Counted from the first letter of the stretch, positions 24,383-37,436 are shown. The stretch is DNA of 64,000 nucleotides from Gnetum montanum (GCA_015680685.1 MNCI01011145.1:1055780-1119779), one strand, 5' to 3'. The notes: generated from the sequence alone by a model not told the origin. Numbers and translations are program-made.

Positions 24383-25080
24383 TGAAAGATAATTTACAAA
24401 TGGAAAGGAAACGTCAAAGATTCCTTGGTGCAGCGTAAACTCGGGTGAGACTTGAGGGACAAGCGCACGCTAATGTTTTACTTTATTTAGTTTCTTTGAT
24501 TTCTACGGTGCTGCAGCTTTCGAGATAATTTCCGTCACGCGGAGTTGCAATTTTTCTGTGCGTCCCCATCATAACGTCACTCAGGTAATGACATGTTATC
24601 ATCTTTTGACATTGTTTGTTTGAATGGCTGTAGTCACGAACTCTATTTTCTGGTTCACTTTTGACTCAACTACCACCAAAGTTTTTGATGGGTCCACAAT
24701 TGTTAATATGATCAGATGTAAAATTTGTTTTGCTTGTTAATTTGAACTGCTTTTTAAGTTTTCCCTTATTAAAAAATCGTTGAAATTATACGAGTTATTC
24801 CATGCTTCAACATAGACATTAAGAAACCTCAGCCGTAATTGTGGGCTGCGTATTATTTAGGGTTGTGCCGTGAGGATGATAATTTGCACATGAAAAGCAA
24901 AAGATTCCTTTGTGCCGACTTCCTTGTCATGTAGTAGACCGTGGAATAATGGATTGCTATGCTCAGCTTTGATTGGTACCGTGAAACTATACCGTGGTCC
25001 CTTCCAATAATGCGGAGCACTTCTGCGTCACACGGAATTCCACTTTTTCTTCTCCATTACAGACGAAAATGTCATGGTTA
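24383..25080 (+). repeat. Duplicated segment upstream of the TNL gene
   Basis: Landmarks recur in order about 490 bp apart: 'gataatttacaaatgg...aaagattccttggtgc' (24389-24431) and 'gataatttgcacatg...aaagattcctttgtgc' (24879-24916). 'cgtcacgcggagttgcaatttttct' (24534-24558) matches 'cgtcacacggaattccactttttct' (25027-25051). The segment is richer in GC than its surroundings and lies directly upstream of the TIR exon, so it probably includes promoter or 5' UTR sequence, possibly left by a local gene duplication. Confidence 0.65.
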
Positions 25081-25275
25081 GCCACGAAATTTTGGACGAT
25101 ATATTCCTGAATTTCACAGGAGAAATAACTTCACCCTATTCCGAACCGCTGAATTTGCATTGCTGCATTAGTGTCTTGTGCCATTCAATTCACATACCTG
25201 CAACTTTCTAGACCTGTCTTTGCTGGAACAACCAAGCGTTCAAGTATTGGGATATCGAAGACAAGCCGGACAGAA

Positions 25276-25841
25276 ATGGAGGAGAATGAAGATACAGACT
25301 CCCAGGCAGCCAAAAGAACGTTTCTGCAACCTGGGCCTTCCTCAGAGACCCTCGGTATTGGGATATCTTACTCAAGCGATGAGGGTTGTATCAGCAACAA
25401 GTTTGATGTGTTTATTTGTCACAGAGGCCCTGATACAAAGGATACGTTGGCTCGTCACTTGTATGACGTTTTATCCCTTATAGGTGTTAAGGTGTTTCTC
25501 GATGAGGCAGAGTTGCAGAGTGGGGAGACCTTAACAGAGGCCATTAAAGAAGCCCTTGCATGTTCTCATGTACATCTGTGCATACTTTCTAGTGGATTTG
25601 CAGAGTCTCCTTGGTGTCTTAGAGAATTGGTGATGATTCTGCACAAACATGACTTGGGTACATGTACTCTGATTCCTGTTTTCTATGACGTAGAACCCTC
25701 AGATGTCAGACATGTGAAAGGAGACTTTGGACAGGGATTTCAGCAGCTCAAAAGCAAAGGAAGGTACCCCAGCGAAGACATTGACCAGTGGGGACAGGCT
25801 CTGCGCAAGATTGCAGGAATAACGGGATACCAGGGAAAAGG
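25276..25841 (+). CDS. TNL resistance gene, exon 1: TIR domain
   Basis: The first in-frame ATG (25276) gives a 40-residue Ser/Glu-rich leader and then a full TIR domain (about residues 42-182): FDVFICHRGPDTK (box 1), VFLDEAELQSGE, then SPWCLRELVMIL with the conserved Glu at about residue 117 that serves as the NADase catalytic residue in plant TIRs, and IPVFYDVEPSDVR. The open frame extends upstream to 25171, but only through non-ATG codons. The donor at 25842 (GTGAGT) leaves phase 2 and joins exon 2 in frame across a 678-bp intron. Known role of the family: intracellular immune receptor, the TIR making nucleotide signals on activation. The HRGPD motif resembles conifer TNLs. Confidence 0.9.
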
Positions 25842-26519
25842 GTGAGTAGGGTGAGTATTTTTCAAGTTTATCTTAGTTTTAGCTTATAGCTTAAGATTGC
25901 TTGGAAACAGCCCATTCAAAATGCGATGGATTATATATTTTTTATATCGACTTTTTTTTTCAGTTGAATGTGATGTTTGTTAAAATTTTGAACCACTTAA
26001 AAATACAAATTTTAAACTTGAATTCATTTTTTTACGGAAAAACAATGGAAAAAGGTTGAAGATATATCTTTTTCTTTTACTAACTTTAAGGATTTCAATT
26101 CGATTTTTATCTCAAGTTATTCCCATTTTTACTATCCGATTTCTCAATTTATGATAAGATATTTAAATCAACCAGAGCATATTGAATATTATCATGACTC
26201 AAAATTCAAGTTTATTGGTCAATTGGTTTAAACTTTAAACTTTAAATATGCTTGTGGTTAACGATAATTTTTTAATAATAGCAAACTTTGACCCATGTAC
26301 AAAATAACAATTTATACTGTAAATCAAAACATTTTACTACACTAAAGTTTTAAGCCACTTTAAGATGGCTTTCTTCTCAATCCTTTCGCTGGCATAAATT
26401 TTAAGGCCAATATTATACCTGTATACCATACAGAACACAAGGACATGTATCAAAATAAATATCTACAATTTTTTTTTACAAAAATTGATTCTGTAATATT
26501 AAAGCTTTTCCTTTTACAG

Positions 26520-27651
26520 TGAACATTGCATGACCATTGTCGACCGGATATGTATGCTACTGGGTGTTGGATCTATGGTTACTTCAGGGAAAGTAGTTGG
26601 AATACAGAAAGAGTTGCTGAGCACCATTGATGATATAGTGAGATGCCGTCAAAATGGGCTTGGTGTGACGTTCCTAGAAATTAGTGGTTTTCCAGGTATA
26701 GGGAAAACCACTTTTGCAAAAGAACTTTATAACAAGATTTATGCTCAATATAGGAGGAGGTGCTGTTTCATTGAAGATGTTAAAGGACTTGTAGAGAAAG
26801 GTGGTGTAAATGAAGTCTACAAACAGCTTTTAAGTCAGCTTTTCAAAGATGAGAGGAGTTACTCTTCAGAAATAATGAAGAAACATTTATGGAAAAGATT
26901 GCAGAATGCAGAAATTTTATTGGTGTTAGACAATATTCACAAAGAACTTCCATTCCGCACTGTGTTTATTGAAAATGTTTCCTTAAGTCCAAACAGTATC
27001 ATTATTGTAACTTGTCGGGAAAAGGGGATTCTGAAACATGACGCTGCTGCCATTGACCTGTACGGTGAAAATTTGATTCAGCAGGAAATCTCCGGTCTCG
27101 ACTTCAATATGTCAAAGGAATTATTTTGCCGGTATGCATTTGCAGGAATTGATAATGCGAAGCATGAATTTGATGAGCTGATAAACAAGACGGTTGAAAA
27201 ATGTAAAGGAATACCTTTAGTATTGACTTTAGTGGGAGCCAAGCTCCATGAAACAGATATTGGAGACTGGAATGATTTATGGATTTCTAGAAAAGATTCT
27301 TTGCTCTCTGAGGTGAAAAAGATATTAAAATTCATCTATGATGATCTTGGTTCAAAGTTGGAAAAATGTTTATTCTTAGATGTGGCAACCTTTTTCCATA
27401 GGGAGAAAAAAGGACTCCTGGTTAAAGTTCGGCAAAGTGACGATGAACATGGTGAACAAGAAGTTCAATACGCTCTTAATGGTTTGAAGAAGAAACATTT
27501 AATTCATGAGAGTTATGGTGGCATTTTAGGTATGCATGATTTGTTGGTGGACTTGGGGAGGAGCATTGTTGAAGATGAAGATGAATGCCCTGGCGGTCGT
27601 AGCCGGGTGTGGCGGCCTTCCCATGTCAAAGACATGTTATCTCATGAAAAG
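26520..27651 (+). CDS. TNL resistance gene, exon 2: NB-ARC domain
   Basis: Acceptor TTTTACAG ends at 26519; the exon ends before GTATGA at 27652 (phase 0). NB-ARC landmarks, numbering from the 25276 start: P-loop GFPGIGKTT (245-253), RNBS-A-like RCCFIEDVKGL, kinase-2 ILLVLDNIHKE (322-332; the usual DD is DN), RNBS-B SIIIVTCREKGIL (TCR where TTR is usual), GLPL as CKGIPLVL (about 417-424), RNBS-D CLFLDVATFFH, and an intact MHD in LGMHDLLVDLG (527-529). This ATPase module switches the receptor between ADP- and ATP-bound states. The whole exon is open, with no stop, and joins exon 1 in frame, so the 5' part of the gene looks functional. Confidence 0.92.
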
Positions 27652-28040
27652 GTATGACTTTGTGATTATTTGTTGGTGATACTTGGTCTTGGTTTTCTAA
27701 GTACAAAGATTAGTTTTTTGTAATTTCTTTAATTAATGTCATTTTGATTAATTTGATCTTGGTAATTTTCTTAATGGTGTTTTCAAAACTCATACCATGT
27801 GTAATTTCTAGTATCCAATAAATTCATAAGGGCATAAGGTCTAAACTTACTGCTTCCATTTGCTTAGGTCTCCTTGTCTTCTTGGAAAATCTTCCTCCCC
27901 ATGATGATTTCGATGTTATAATTGTTGATTTGGGGTTCATGGCATCAGTTATTTAAATAACCATTTTTTCCCTAAAAATTTTAGTTTCAATTATTTACAC
28001 ACCACATAAATCACCTCAAAACAATGTTTGTCAATTTCAG

Positions 28041-28185
28041 GGAACCAAAAAGGTGAAAGCACTAAGCTTAGTTTCAAAAGGCTCACAAGTTGTTTTAGAT
28101 AATGATGAATATCCATGGCCTGTAGATGCTTTTAGCAAAATGTCATCTTTGGAGATTTTGATCCTTCATGGTGACTGTATCGAAG
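28041..28185 (+). CDS. TNL resistance gene, exon 3: NB-LRR linker
   Basis: Acceptor TCAATTTCAG at 28040, donor GTATTA at 28186. Encodes GTKKVKALSLVSKGSQ... then FSKMSSLEILILHG, the usual TNL segment between MHD and the first leucine-rich repeats (GT..+.LSL ... F..M..L..L). It joins exon 2 at phase 0 and leaves phase 1. Confidence 0.85.
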
Positions 28186-28296
28186 GTATTACATTATTTA
28201 ATTAATTATAAAGAAATATGTGTTCTTTAATCTCTAAGATTTTGATTTAGACATGGCAATAACAATAGGTTTTTTTTTTTTACTTTTTTTGTTAAG

Positions 28297-28447
28297 GTGA
28301 TTTTTCCAAGTTGTCAAGGAGTTTGTCATGGTTGAAATGGACTAATTTTCCATTACACCAGATCCCTCGAACACTTTGCCTCAAACATGTGAGAGTCTTG
28401 CATGTGTCTGGTGAAAGCTTGACTCACTTATGGGAACATTCTGAACG
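28297..28447 (+). CDS. TNL resistance gene, exon 4: first LRRs
   Basis: Acceptor after a T-rich tract (GTTAAG, 28296), donor GTAAGA at 28448. Encodes GDFSKLSRSLSWLKW, then PLHQIPRTLCLKHVRVLHV and SLTHLWEHSER, the standard 'L.WL.W....LP..L.L..L..LD+S.S.++.LW' stretch of TNLs. It joins exon 3 in frame and ends at phase 2, which does not match the phase-0 start of exon 5 at 45909. Confidence 0.82.
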
Positions 28448-31329
28448 GTAAGATTTAATAATCTACTATTATTAGTTAGAAATTGACTCATGTATGTGCT
28501 AGATTTTAAAAAACATGCACGCAACTTTTAAAAATTTGTTGGAATGGGTTTTGTTAGCACTAGATTCTTAGAAAAAGAGGGATTTAAAAAACAAAGTAGG
28601 AGGCCATGCTTCAAGTTACAACTTAAACTTGGATCTAATGACATAGTAACAAAGCATTTTTACAATGACATCTCAAAAAACAACATGAAATGTGGAGGCC
28701 AAAATAGCAAAACCCTCTAAAACATAAACTAAAAAGTATAAGTAAGAAAGTAATAAATAAAAGATTAACCAAGATAAGAATTGATTACTATATCGAAAGG
28801 ACCATCATGTACAACAAGCAAGTTATGGTAGCTAGATTTATTATAAATTACTTCAAAAGCAGTTTGAATCAAGGCAAAAAGCTCCTTGTTGTTGCCTTTG
28901 TCTATATAAGCTTTAAACCTCAATATGAGGGATTTTTGAGTAAGTACCTCCTTATTGGTATTGAGTAGTATACTGTGATCTTTACATGTAAAGGATAAAT
29001 ATGAGACTTCAAAAACATTTTATAGGTATTCTTCAAATTAGAGTTGATCTATTTTTCCTAATCAATATCTTAATAGAGGGAATGGTAATGAAGGTGTAGA
29101 GGATTGACATGAACTTCATTCTCTTCATTTGAGTGAAAATTAATAATCATAAGATTCCTTGTGTTTGCATGCCATATGGCTAACATCCAATTAACTAGAA
29201 CATTCTAAAGTAATGCCATCGTAACACTATCATATCATATGCTAATACATCATGGAAAGAGGAAGGGGTGTTCAACCCAAAAGTAATTTGATCATAGATA
29301 AACCCTAATATATATAGCAAATGTAATAAAATAGAAGAATTTTAGAGAAATATATTAATGTTTTAAATGTAACTTGAGCTCATAACTTCTTGCCTAACAA
29401 GACAATGAGATAATCACTTGAGCAACCTATCAAAGACTATCATGCTTACTAAGGATTCAATCATTTATTGCAAGATTGAAGAATATAGTGCTTCCTAAAC
29501 TTACTAAAGTAAAGCAGAAATTATTTACTCTCTTCTTGTTTATATCTTCTTTAATTTTCACAAACTTGGCTACCTTTATGATCACATTATCTACGACATC
29601 ATGAGATGGACCAAGAACCTGAAAGGGATACATGGAAAAGCTTTTGGAATATGCTAACCAAGGTATCCCAAATATCCTTCATGTATTTAGGATTGTGGAG
29701 TGTGTCTTGGGCAGAGTTGTCTAGAGGAGGTGCATAAGATGAAGTAGTAACAAGAGTTGTGGGTGTGGGTGTTGCAGCCACTCATTCTAGCATGGTTAGG
29801 GAGGTGAAGGGATTAGGGTAAGGGATGGGAGTTGAGGTAGAAAAGAGGGCATGTGAGGTAAGGGAAGTCTTGCTTCTAATGTGGTAAAGGGTGGCTAATG
29901 TATGACATCAAAGGAATAGGAGTTGGTTATGCCCAAAGGGTGAATAGGGCCACATCATTTGCACTAATTAGTTAGGATGAAGGAACAACCATGGAGTGGA
30001 AGTGGAAGTGGAAGGATATCATGGTAGGAAAAGTCTATCTTAGAGATGAGATGATCAACATATAAAACAAATGTAGTAGGATATGCACCTTCAAAAGACA
30101 TGTGGACAAAGTTGGTACAACACATGAAATACAAGGATACTTAGGAAAAGGATGCTTTAGTTGCAAATTTGATGAAGAGTTGCTATTGTTGTCTAATGAT
30201 CCCAGAGAAGCTTGCCACCTAGAAGAAAAATTAGAGATGGATCGCAGAGGCAACATAGGATTCCCCAATAGCAAAGTAGGCACTAGCTTGACAATGACCC
30301 TAAAAGATTAAGAACAAGGCCATAGTGTCTTGATGGGTCCTCCCTTAATAGTTTTTGAAGAAAAAGATGTGAAAGATTGATAACATAATATTTCTTGAAG
30401 GCACATACAAGGAAGAAATGTTTGTTTGGGAGATTAAAAATAGTGTCCATCTATGTAAAGAATTATTCAACCATGTAAGCTACCGAATTCTTGTTCCATA
30501 TCTTGTAATTTTTTTTATTACTCTTAATATTTTTGTTGGAGTTAAGCAAAATCATGTAAATTTTATTGATTCTTGACATATCATTGGGAATCACTTTAAG
30601 CAATAAGGATTTGTTACTTATTGCTAGAGATAGATTGAACATAATGAGAGAAATGTAAGAGCTATGAGATTGAGGATATTATGAGAGACTAAGGATTATG
30701 ATTGTGAGATAATTTGTGAGAGGATTGTGAGATGGTTTTGAGAACTTTTAGTATTAGAATCAAATTGAGAGGGCTTGAGAATGAAGGATTGTTAAGAGCT
30801 TCATTGAGCAATAATGGAGTACATCATACAAATTTAAAATGTAGCAAGATATAGCAAAAAACAATTTGACAACACTCATGATCATTCACTCTTTATTACT
30901 CTAACTTATGCGTTATATGGAGGTTCTTGACCTCTATTTATTGTTGGGTAGAGAAGTTTAAAACCTTCTTCATGTGAATTTCATCCATCTGTTTTTGAGC
31001 TTTGTTGCCTAAACTTCACTTTGTCTAACTTTTTTTGAACAAAAATTATAACTTCTAACCACATGGACTTTGAAACATACAAAAAACAATAATGAAAAAT
31101 TTTATTATTGAGTCATATGTTAACAATTTTAAATCTTAGCAAGAATTATAAGTGTAAGGTAATAACCATCAACATAAAATAGCATGAGGTCATAATTAAG
31201 GATCAATTACAATAACTAAAATTGAAACTAAAATTTTATTGCATTCATAGTCCCTCTGGATATGTTAGATAGTAGAATGTACATGTTATGAGTTTTGAAA
31301 ATATTATCAAGAAAAATTAGAAAGTGTTC
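28448..31329. other. Intronic sequence, nothing recognised
   Basis: About 2.9 kb of AT-rich DNA. The open frames at 29599-29781, 30035-30283 and 30102-30311 show no domain I recognise. The slightly purine-rich block at 29560-30480 could be an old transposon. Confidence 0.5.
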
Positions 31330-32823
31330 TTAGTAACATATGGAACAAATCAACCAAATTTGCACTTATAATATCCCACCATTTTCTCATGTGCTTGAAT
31401 GTAGGATATTGTAGTTAAATGTGGCATTCATCTTCAAGGCTATTTGTATTGCATAGTTGGCATATTTGTTCTTCACAAGAAATTTTAAGCTTTATACTTA
31501 TTTCAACTCTTAGATGATGAGATCCTATTTGTGCTTTGCTAATTGGGTATCACAAATGGTGAGGAAGAGAAATAAAGAAATAGTTTACCTTTGAATTAAG
31601 ACCTTCCTTAATATTAGTCAAATAAAAATATTTTATTTCCTTTTACAATTCCAAGAAGTTTTTAAATATTGCTTATTTCACCAATTTGCAAACTTTCTTA
31701 GGATTAAAATAAAGAATATACTTTTAAAGATTCTATTTATTAAGCCATACAACTTCTTCATGAAATCATTTTTTATCTTGGGTTTCCATTATTACTTTTT
31801 AAAAGTAATTATCCATTGATACTTTAGAAAAGATTAGGAGTGTAAGCTATAAAATAACAAATAGTTTCAACTTCTAAGAGCATCATCTCTACTTTAAGAC
31901 ACATAATAATATATTATGTCTATCTTTTTACCTTGAATTTATCGAGCAAATAAAACTTATGAATTTCTTCTATTCATTTCCAATATTTATTTGGTAGATT
32001 GAAACCCCATACAACACACTCCTAAACAATAGCTTGTTGAGTAATGATATGATAGAGTTATTTTCAAATATCCCAAGATAGAATAGATTTCATTTTACAT
32101 TTTCTTTAGAAAGAATATTATACTTTTATAACACTTGCAACTCTTTGATAATGCATTAATCCCATTGTAGGAGCATTCTAGGCTAAGATATTTGTAATAA
32201 GAGGCTATGTTTATATGTTCATTTCCTATAGTAAAATTATATATCTTATTACATGTGCCACAAATTACAATGTTGATCTTATGGACATTAACTTTCATTC
32301 TTGAATGCTTATAAAAGCTATTAAGGGTTTCAAGCATTTTTTGTAATCCTTTAATTGAATTTAAAATTAAGACAACATTAGCATAAGGTAAGAGTCTAAC
32401 ATGGTTGTTTTCAATTGTAATTCTAAATTAACCTAGTATTTTATACATATACTCTTTAAGTTTATCAATAGAAAGCTAAAATAAACTAGGACAAAGTAGA
32501 CATCCTTATTTTAAGCATACAAAAGTATTAAATAAAATTATTTCCTGGTCATTTTAAAATTAAATGCATACCTCTTTGTAAAGTTTTTGGAAGGTCGATA
32601 ATAGTGTGTTGGACTCTTCTAAATTTTTGAGGTTCCTTCATAACTTACCTTAAACTAATGAATCATAGACCTTAGAGAAATCTACAAAGGAGATAAATGT
32701 TTTCTTGTGTGAATTGCTTGCTCTCTCAATAAAACATTTTAAAGTGATGAGATAGTCTCATGTAGCCTTAATTCATCTTCCAAGCATAGATTCTAGAATA
32801 GTGCCCAAATTTTTGAAGATAAT
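31330..32823 (-). pseudogene. LINE reverse transcriptase remnant (3' part)
   Basis: Reading leftward: FVDFSKVYDSLV (near 32700), an RT motif, then GCPLSPSLF-like sequence (near 32500), 'LLPYANVVLI' in place of LLYADDV (near 32390), LQKMLETLNSFYKHSRMKVNVHK (about 32350-32280), YYKYLSLE (near 32190), and a Cys-rich end with ICQLC...DECH (near 31450-31420), as in plant L1-type LINEs. The catalytic Asp-Asp is lost and frames shift. The open piece is 32095-32337. The 5' part is cut at 32823 by the Copia LTR remnant. Confidence 0.75.
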
Positions 32824-32976
32824 GCAACTACAAAATCAAAAAACATTTAGTTTCTTAATTTAGCCACCCACATCATTTGATATATTAGGCTGTCAAAAAT
32901 TTACAAAATAAAAAAAATTAAATATTATTACATCTAAAAAAGCTACAATTGATGTCAGAGCTCGTTTGAGAGAAAA

Positions 32977-34870
32977 ATGTATTCTAAGAGAAGACGATGG
33001 AATTACATTGAAAGAAATCTAATTCCTCAATGCAGATTCTATAATAAGAGAAAATCTTTTAGCAAGTTGGATGATAGAGAAAAGAAATGCATTTTTCTTG
33101 GATATGATTCTAAAACTAGTATATACAATTATTATGATCCTATTAAAATAAAATGGTATTTATCAAAGGATGTCATCTTTCTAGAAGATAAATTTGGGAC
33201 AACAAATTTTCAACAAGGCAATCAAAGGATGGACAATCAACTCAACCCAAAATCTTTGATACAAAAAAATCATTCTCAAACTCAAATGCTAGACACAAAC
33301 TTTGAGAGAAGAACAAGAAGATCTAGTGCTATTACCAACATGACATATTCACCCCTATCTCAAAAACCAAAAAATTTGGAAGAAGTTCCAAAACTTAAAG
33401 AATAGAGAAAAGCCATGGACAATGAATATGAAGCCATAATAAAAAATTAGACTTGGGAGCTAGTGGATAAACCTAAAGGAAAGAAAGTCATAGACTACAA
33501 ATGGATGTATAAAACTAAATTTAACGAAAAAGGAAAGATCATTAAAAACAACGCAAGACTCATGGTTAGAGGATTTAGATAGAAGAAACATATAGACTAT
33601 GAGGAGATATTTGCACTAGTGGCAAGGTTTGAAATAATCAAACTCATCCTTTCTATAGCTACTCATCAATGTCTTAAACTTCATCAAATGGATGTAGGCT
33701 TAGCATTCCTTAATGGCAACATCAATAAAGAAGTCTATGTCTACCAACCTGAAGGATATGTCATCAAAGGAAAAGAAGATAATATCTATAAACTAAATAA
33801 AGCATTGTATGGATTAAAGCATACTCTAAGGGCATGGTTTCATAGAATCAATGATTATTTGCTAAAAGGAGGATACAAATCTTGTATGTTTGAGCCCACT
33901 TTCTATTACAAACATGATTATACAAATTTCATCATAATCTCACTCTATGTGAATGATCTTGTATTCATATCCACAAACGGTAAATTGATAGAAGAATTCA
34001 AGCATAATATGAAGAGTGAATTTGAGATGAAAGATTTAGGAGAATTAAAATACTTTCTTGGTATTCATGTTGATCAAGACAAGGAGGGAATCAATGTCCA
34101 TCAGACCAAATATGCTTCATCCATGCTAGAAAAATATAAAATTAGCAGAGAAAAAGTTATAGTGCCTCCACTTCCTCACAATTTGAAGCTTCAATATAAG
34201 GATAGCATACCTCGTGTAGAGGCAACTCAACATAGAAGCATGATTGGAGTTATTAGATTTGTATGCCGCACAAGATCAAACCTTGAGTTTGCTGCATCTT
34301 ACTTATCATGATTAATGTAAGAACCAAGGCAAAGCCACCTCAATAATCTCACACATGTTTTAAGATACATTAAAGGCATAATAGTTCATGGACTCATCTA
34401 TACCAAAGGGAATGGACAATTTCATGCTTATTTAGATGTTGATTGGGGAGGAGATCATAGTGATAGAAAATCTACATCAAGACTCATAATATTCTACGGA
34501 GACAATGTAGTATATTGGAAAGCATAAAAACAAACTTCAATTAGTCTCTCAACTTGTGAAGTTGAATTCATAGCTATGGCTGAGTGAAGACAACATTTAC
34601 CTGAGCTCTAGAAACTCATGACACACTTAGGATTCCAAGTTATTTTTCCAATTAAATTATTTTGTGATAACATAGCAGCCATCCAATTATTAAATGAACA
34701 TGTGCTACATAAGAAATCAAAATCAAAGCACATAAACATGAAGTATTAATTCATCAAACAAGAAATGAAGGAGGGAATCATCAAACCTGAACATGTGCAA
34801 ACCCATAATCAACTTGTAGATTTATTGGCTAAATCTATTTTAGATTACAAAAATGAGTACCTCTACCATG
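32977..34870 (+). pseudogene. Copia integrase C-terminus, RT and RNase H
   Basis: One continuous reading frame of about 1.9 kb: KKCIFLGYDSKTSIYN and VIFLED (integrase end, 33100-33190), then WELVDKPKGKKVIDYKW (33450-33510), YEEIFALVARFE, HQMDVGLAFLNG (near 33690), LYGLKHTLRAWF (33810), ISLYVNDLVF (33940; YVND where YVDD is usual), DLGELKYFLGI, and RNase H with ISLSTCEVEFIAMAE (34540-34590) and SKHINMKY (34725). In-frame stops at about a dozen positions are TAG, TAA or TGA where Gln, Arg or Trp is usual. No frameshift is needed. The open pieces are 32977-33405 and 33619-34311. Confidence 0.88.
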
Positions 34871-34871
34871 G

Positions 34872-35678
34872 TGATGAGTGGCGAGGTACCCCTACACTCA
34901 ACCATACGAAACGAGCGTAGCATGCGTGATCTGGTCGAACTCCGCAGACTAAGTGCCTACACACCTCATGGAACACTTAGGGTTAATTGTTTGTTGTCTT
35001 CCCAAACTCACTTGTAGTTGTCACGGTTGTATGGTTAAGTGAGTCTGAGGTATATGATTTTTATAGCTTTTATGTTTTATCTCCTATGTTAGTGAGGTGA
35101 AGGGTTGAAGAAACTAATTAGCTAACTCTAACTAACTAACTAAGTCTTAATTAACCTAGCGTCAGCATCCGTTCCCACTTACTGTACACACCCTGAACCG
35201 ATGCAACCTTGCTTAGCAAACGCTAATTGTTGCTGGGATCACCAAGCGTAACGCACGTGCTCGAAGAGGTCGTACTGAGGCACTTAACTAGGAGAGAAGG
35301 GTTGAGAGAGAATTATCTAATAAAGCATTAAATGGAAAATAGTAAATAACAATAAATAAAAGTCCTAATTAGCCTATTGCATGCACTACAAGGTTTATCC
35401 AAAAAGCTCATCTTTATTGCCATACACAAACTTATGTTCAGGTACAATGTTTGCTCAAATAAAGATCCGTTCACTTTGGGACTCCTACTGCGGGCACATG
35501 GAAAATATTCTATCTCTGGAGTGATCAATCTGCCAGAGTTTCACTATGGTCTAAGCCTAGGATGAGAAACAAGGGAATGCCGCCTCTTATTTATAGACTT
35601 GGTGGCGCACCGCGATATCGTGTACGCGATATCGCAGGGGATACGATATCGTAGTGGACGTGATATCGCGTCCCATCA
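34872..35678 (-). repeat. 3' LTR of element 2
   Basis: 807 bp. In element orientation U3 starts TGATGGGACGCG and holds four GATATC cores in GCGATATCGC-like palindromes (35611-35670). A TATA box (CTATAAATAA, 35588-35596) follows. The R-U5 part includes 'aactaactaactaag'. The open frames at 35328-35528 and 35377-35565 recur in the 5' LTR and are not genes. Confidence 0.9.
35587..35670 (-). promoter_or_regulatory. LTR promoter: GATATC palindrome array plus TATA box
   Basis: Four palindromes (two are exact GCGATATCGC or CGATATCG) precede TATAAATA on the minus strand by about 15 bp. The same arrangement is kept in the 5' LTR (42590-42670), the solo LTR (41915-42115) and the LTR at 53214. A promoter/enhancer role is inferred from position only. 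Confidence 0.55.
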
Positions 35679-37404
35679 TACCCCCATGACTGAATGAAAA
35701 CTCATCCTCGAGTTCCTTACAAAATATTGAGAAGGCATGGGATTATTGACTCAAATCGAACTAATGGGATGACATGTGAATGGATCATAATTACAAGACA
35801 AAATAGAATAGGTGTTCATGAAAACAAGGGTGAACACCTTATTACATTAATATTAGGCCTTAGTTGGCAGCTGAGAAAGAGAGAGAGAAAGAAGTTTTGC
35901 TACTACCAACGCAAAGATTGCACCTTTCGTTGTCCATCTGTAAGCGCGCCAGCGATCTTGCTCCTTGCATAGCTACTTCCAGCACTGCTCCATTCCAAGT
36001 GTTCCCTCCAGATCCACTCTGTGGTTGTATGATTGCCATCTACACATACAACATAGTCTTGTATTAGCAAGGGTAAATGAATCATCATGTAATTGATACC
36101 TTGCTTCAGTGTAAGTCCATTGGATGAGTTGTGGTATGGCTGATACAGATCTGGGGATATCATAGTGGTGACTACCGAAGGTGTAGGGGTTAGGAGAAAT
36201 TGGGCCCCATACCCCCATGACTAATAGTGAACCTCCAGTAGTGATAGAATGGAGAAAGAATAAGAACAAGAAGATGGAGAAAAAGAGACAACTATGACAT
36301 TGATGGAATAGATGTCAAGATGGAAATGAACAAAATAAAATTAATTGCAAAATGTTAGGGGAAAGAAGTTAACTGGTGCATCAAATAGGAATGTCATTGG
36401 CTCCTTCCCAAAGCAGGCTCATGCCCTTAATGCCCTGACAAACCCACATGCAAAGAGTCCTTAGGCTCTCGGAATGTCATTTGGAACAAGAGTTAAAGTC
36501 TTAACCGTAGAATTTACCAAAAAGAAAACAATGTGTCAACCAAAATATACACTAATGATACAATAGGCAATGAGGTGAAAAATGGAGAGAAGGGTGGAGA
36601 GAAGAGAATGGAATGGAATCCCAAGAACAAGGTGGTGTACAGCCCCTTGTGTATTTCATGGTTAATGTGACTTAGTAAATCCCATTCCAAGTCTAGCCTC
36701 AACAAACCACATCCAGTGACTTCGCATTAATGCAGTTGGCTGAACCATCCTCTTGAATAACAAGAATGCATCTCCAAAGAGTCACCACCATTCCGACAAA
36801 ACAAAGGAGGAGAGAATGGGGAGTGAGAAGGGCCTTAGTTAGAGGGAACATTTTCATTTTTAGTTCCATAACCAGTGCTTGTAGCCCAAGGGATTATTTC
36901 GTCTAAGGGGTGTGCTTTGAATTCTCACTTTTTTTGTCTCTCTCTTTTATTTTATGTGTTTATGCATGAGAACCACACCATGCAAAGACTTGTTATTTTT
37001 ATTTGCTCAGCTTCCTAAAAATGGAGCAATGTTGGAACGGGAAGAAAACTTAAGAAGCAAACATCCAAACACCCAAGAGAATGGCCAACACAAAAGCATT
37101 AAGTTCCTTTGAGGTCACACCCTTTTCAATCCTTGATTCCTTCCTTAGTTTGAGAAGTACCCAGTCACCGATTCATTGAAGTTTCATATTAAAAATGGGA
37201 TTGTACATTTCCAAGCCAAGAGAGACCATAGAACGTTATGGATGAATGGATGAAGTGGACTCATTGCCTGCTACATCAAAAGAACCATACCATAGTATCA
37301 ACATTATCACTTAAAGGTAAAAACCAAACATTAGCAATTAATGTAAAGACAATTCATACCATCATGAAGAACACTTATTGGGTGACAAGCTTAGAAGGTG
37401 GATG

Positions 37405-37436
<32 letters not shown>

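Noticed and set aside
25171-25275. Upstream extension of the TIR ORF
   Set aside because: The codon at 25171 is GTG; the first in-frame ATG is 25276, and the added residues have no family match. It is probably 5' UTR.
26680-26720. miR482/2118 target at the TNL P-loop codons
   Set aside because: Pairing with the miR482 target consensus is poor by eye at too many positions.
30035-30311. Small overlapping ORFs on both strands in the TNL intron
   Set aside because: No domain, no splice context and mutual overlap; kept only as part of unrecognised intronic sequence.
35328-35565. ORFs repeated almost identically at 42310-42547
   Set aside because: Both lie within the two LTRs of element 2, on both strands; the likeness is due to the LTR pair, not a gene family.
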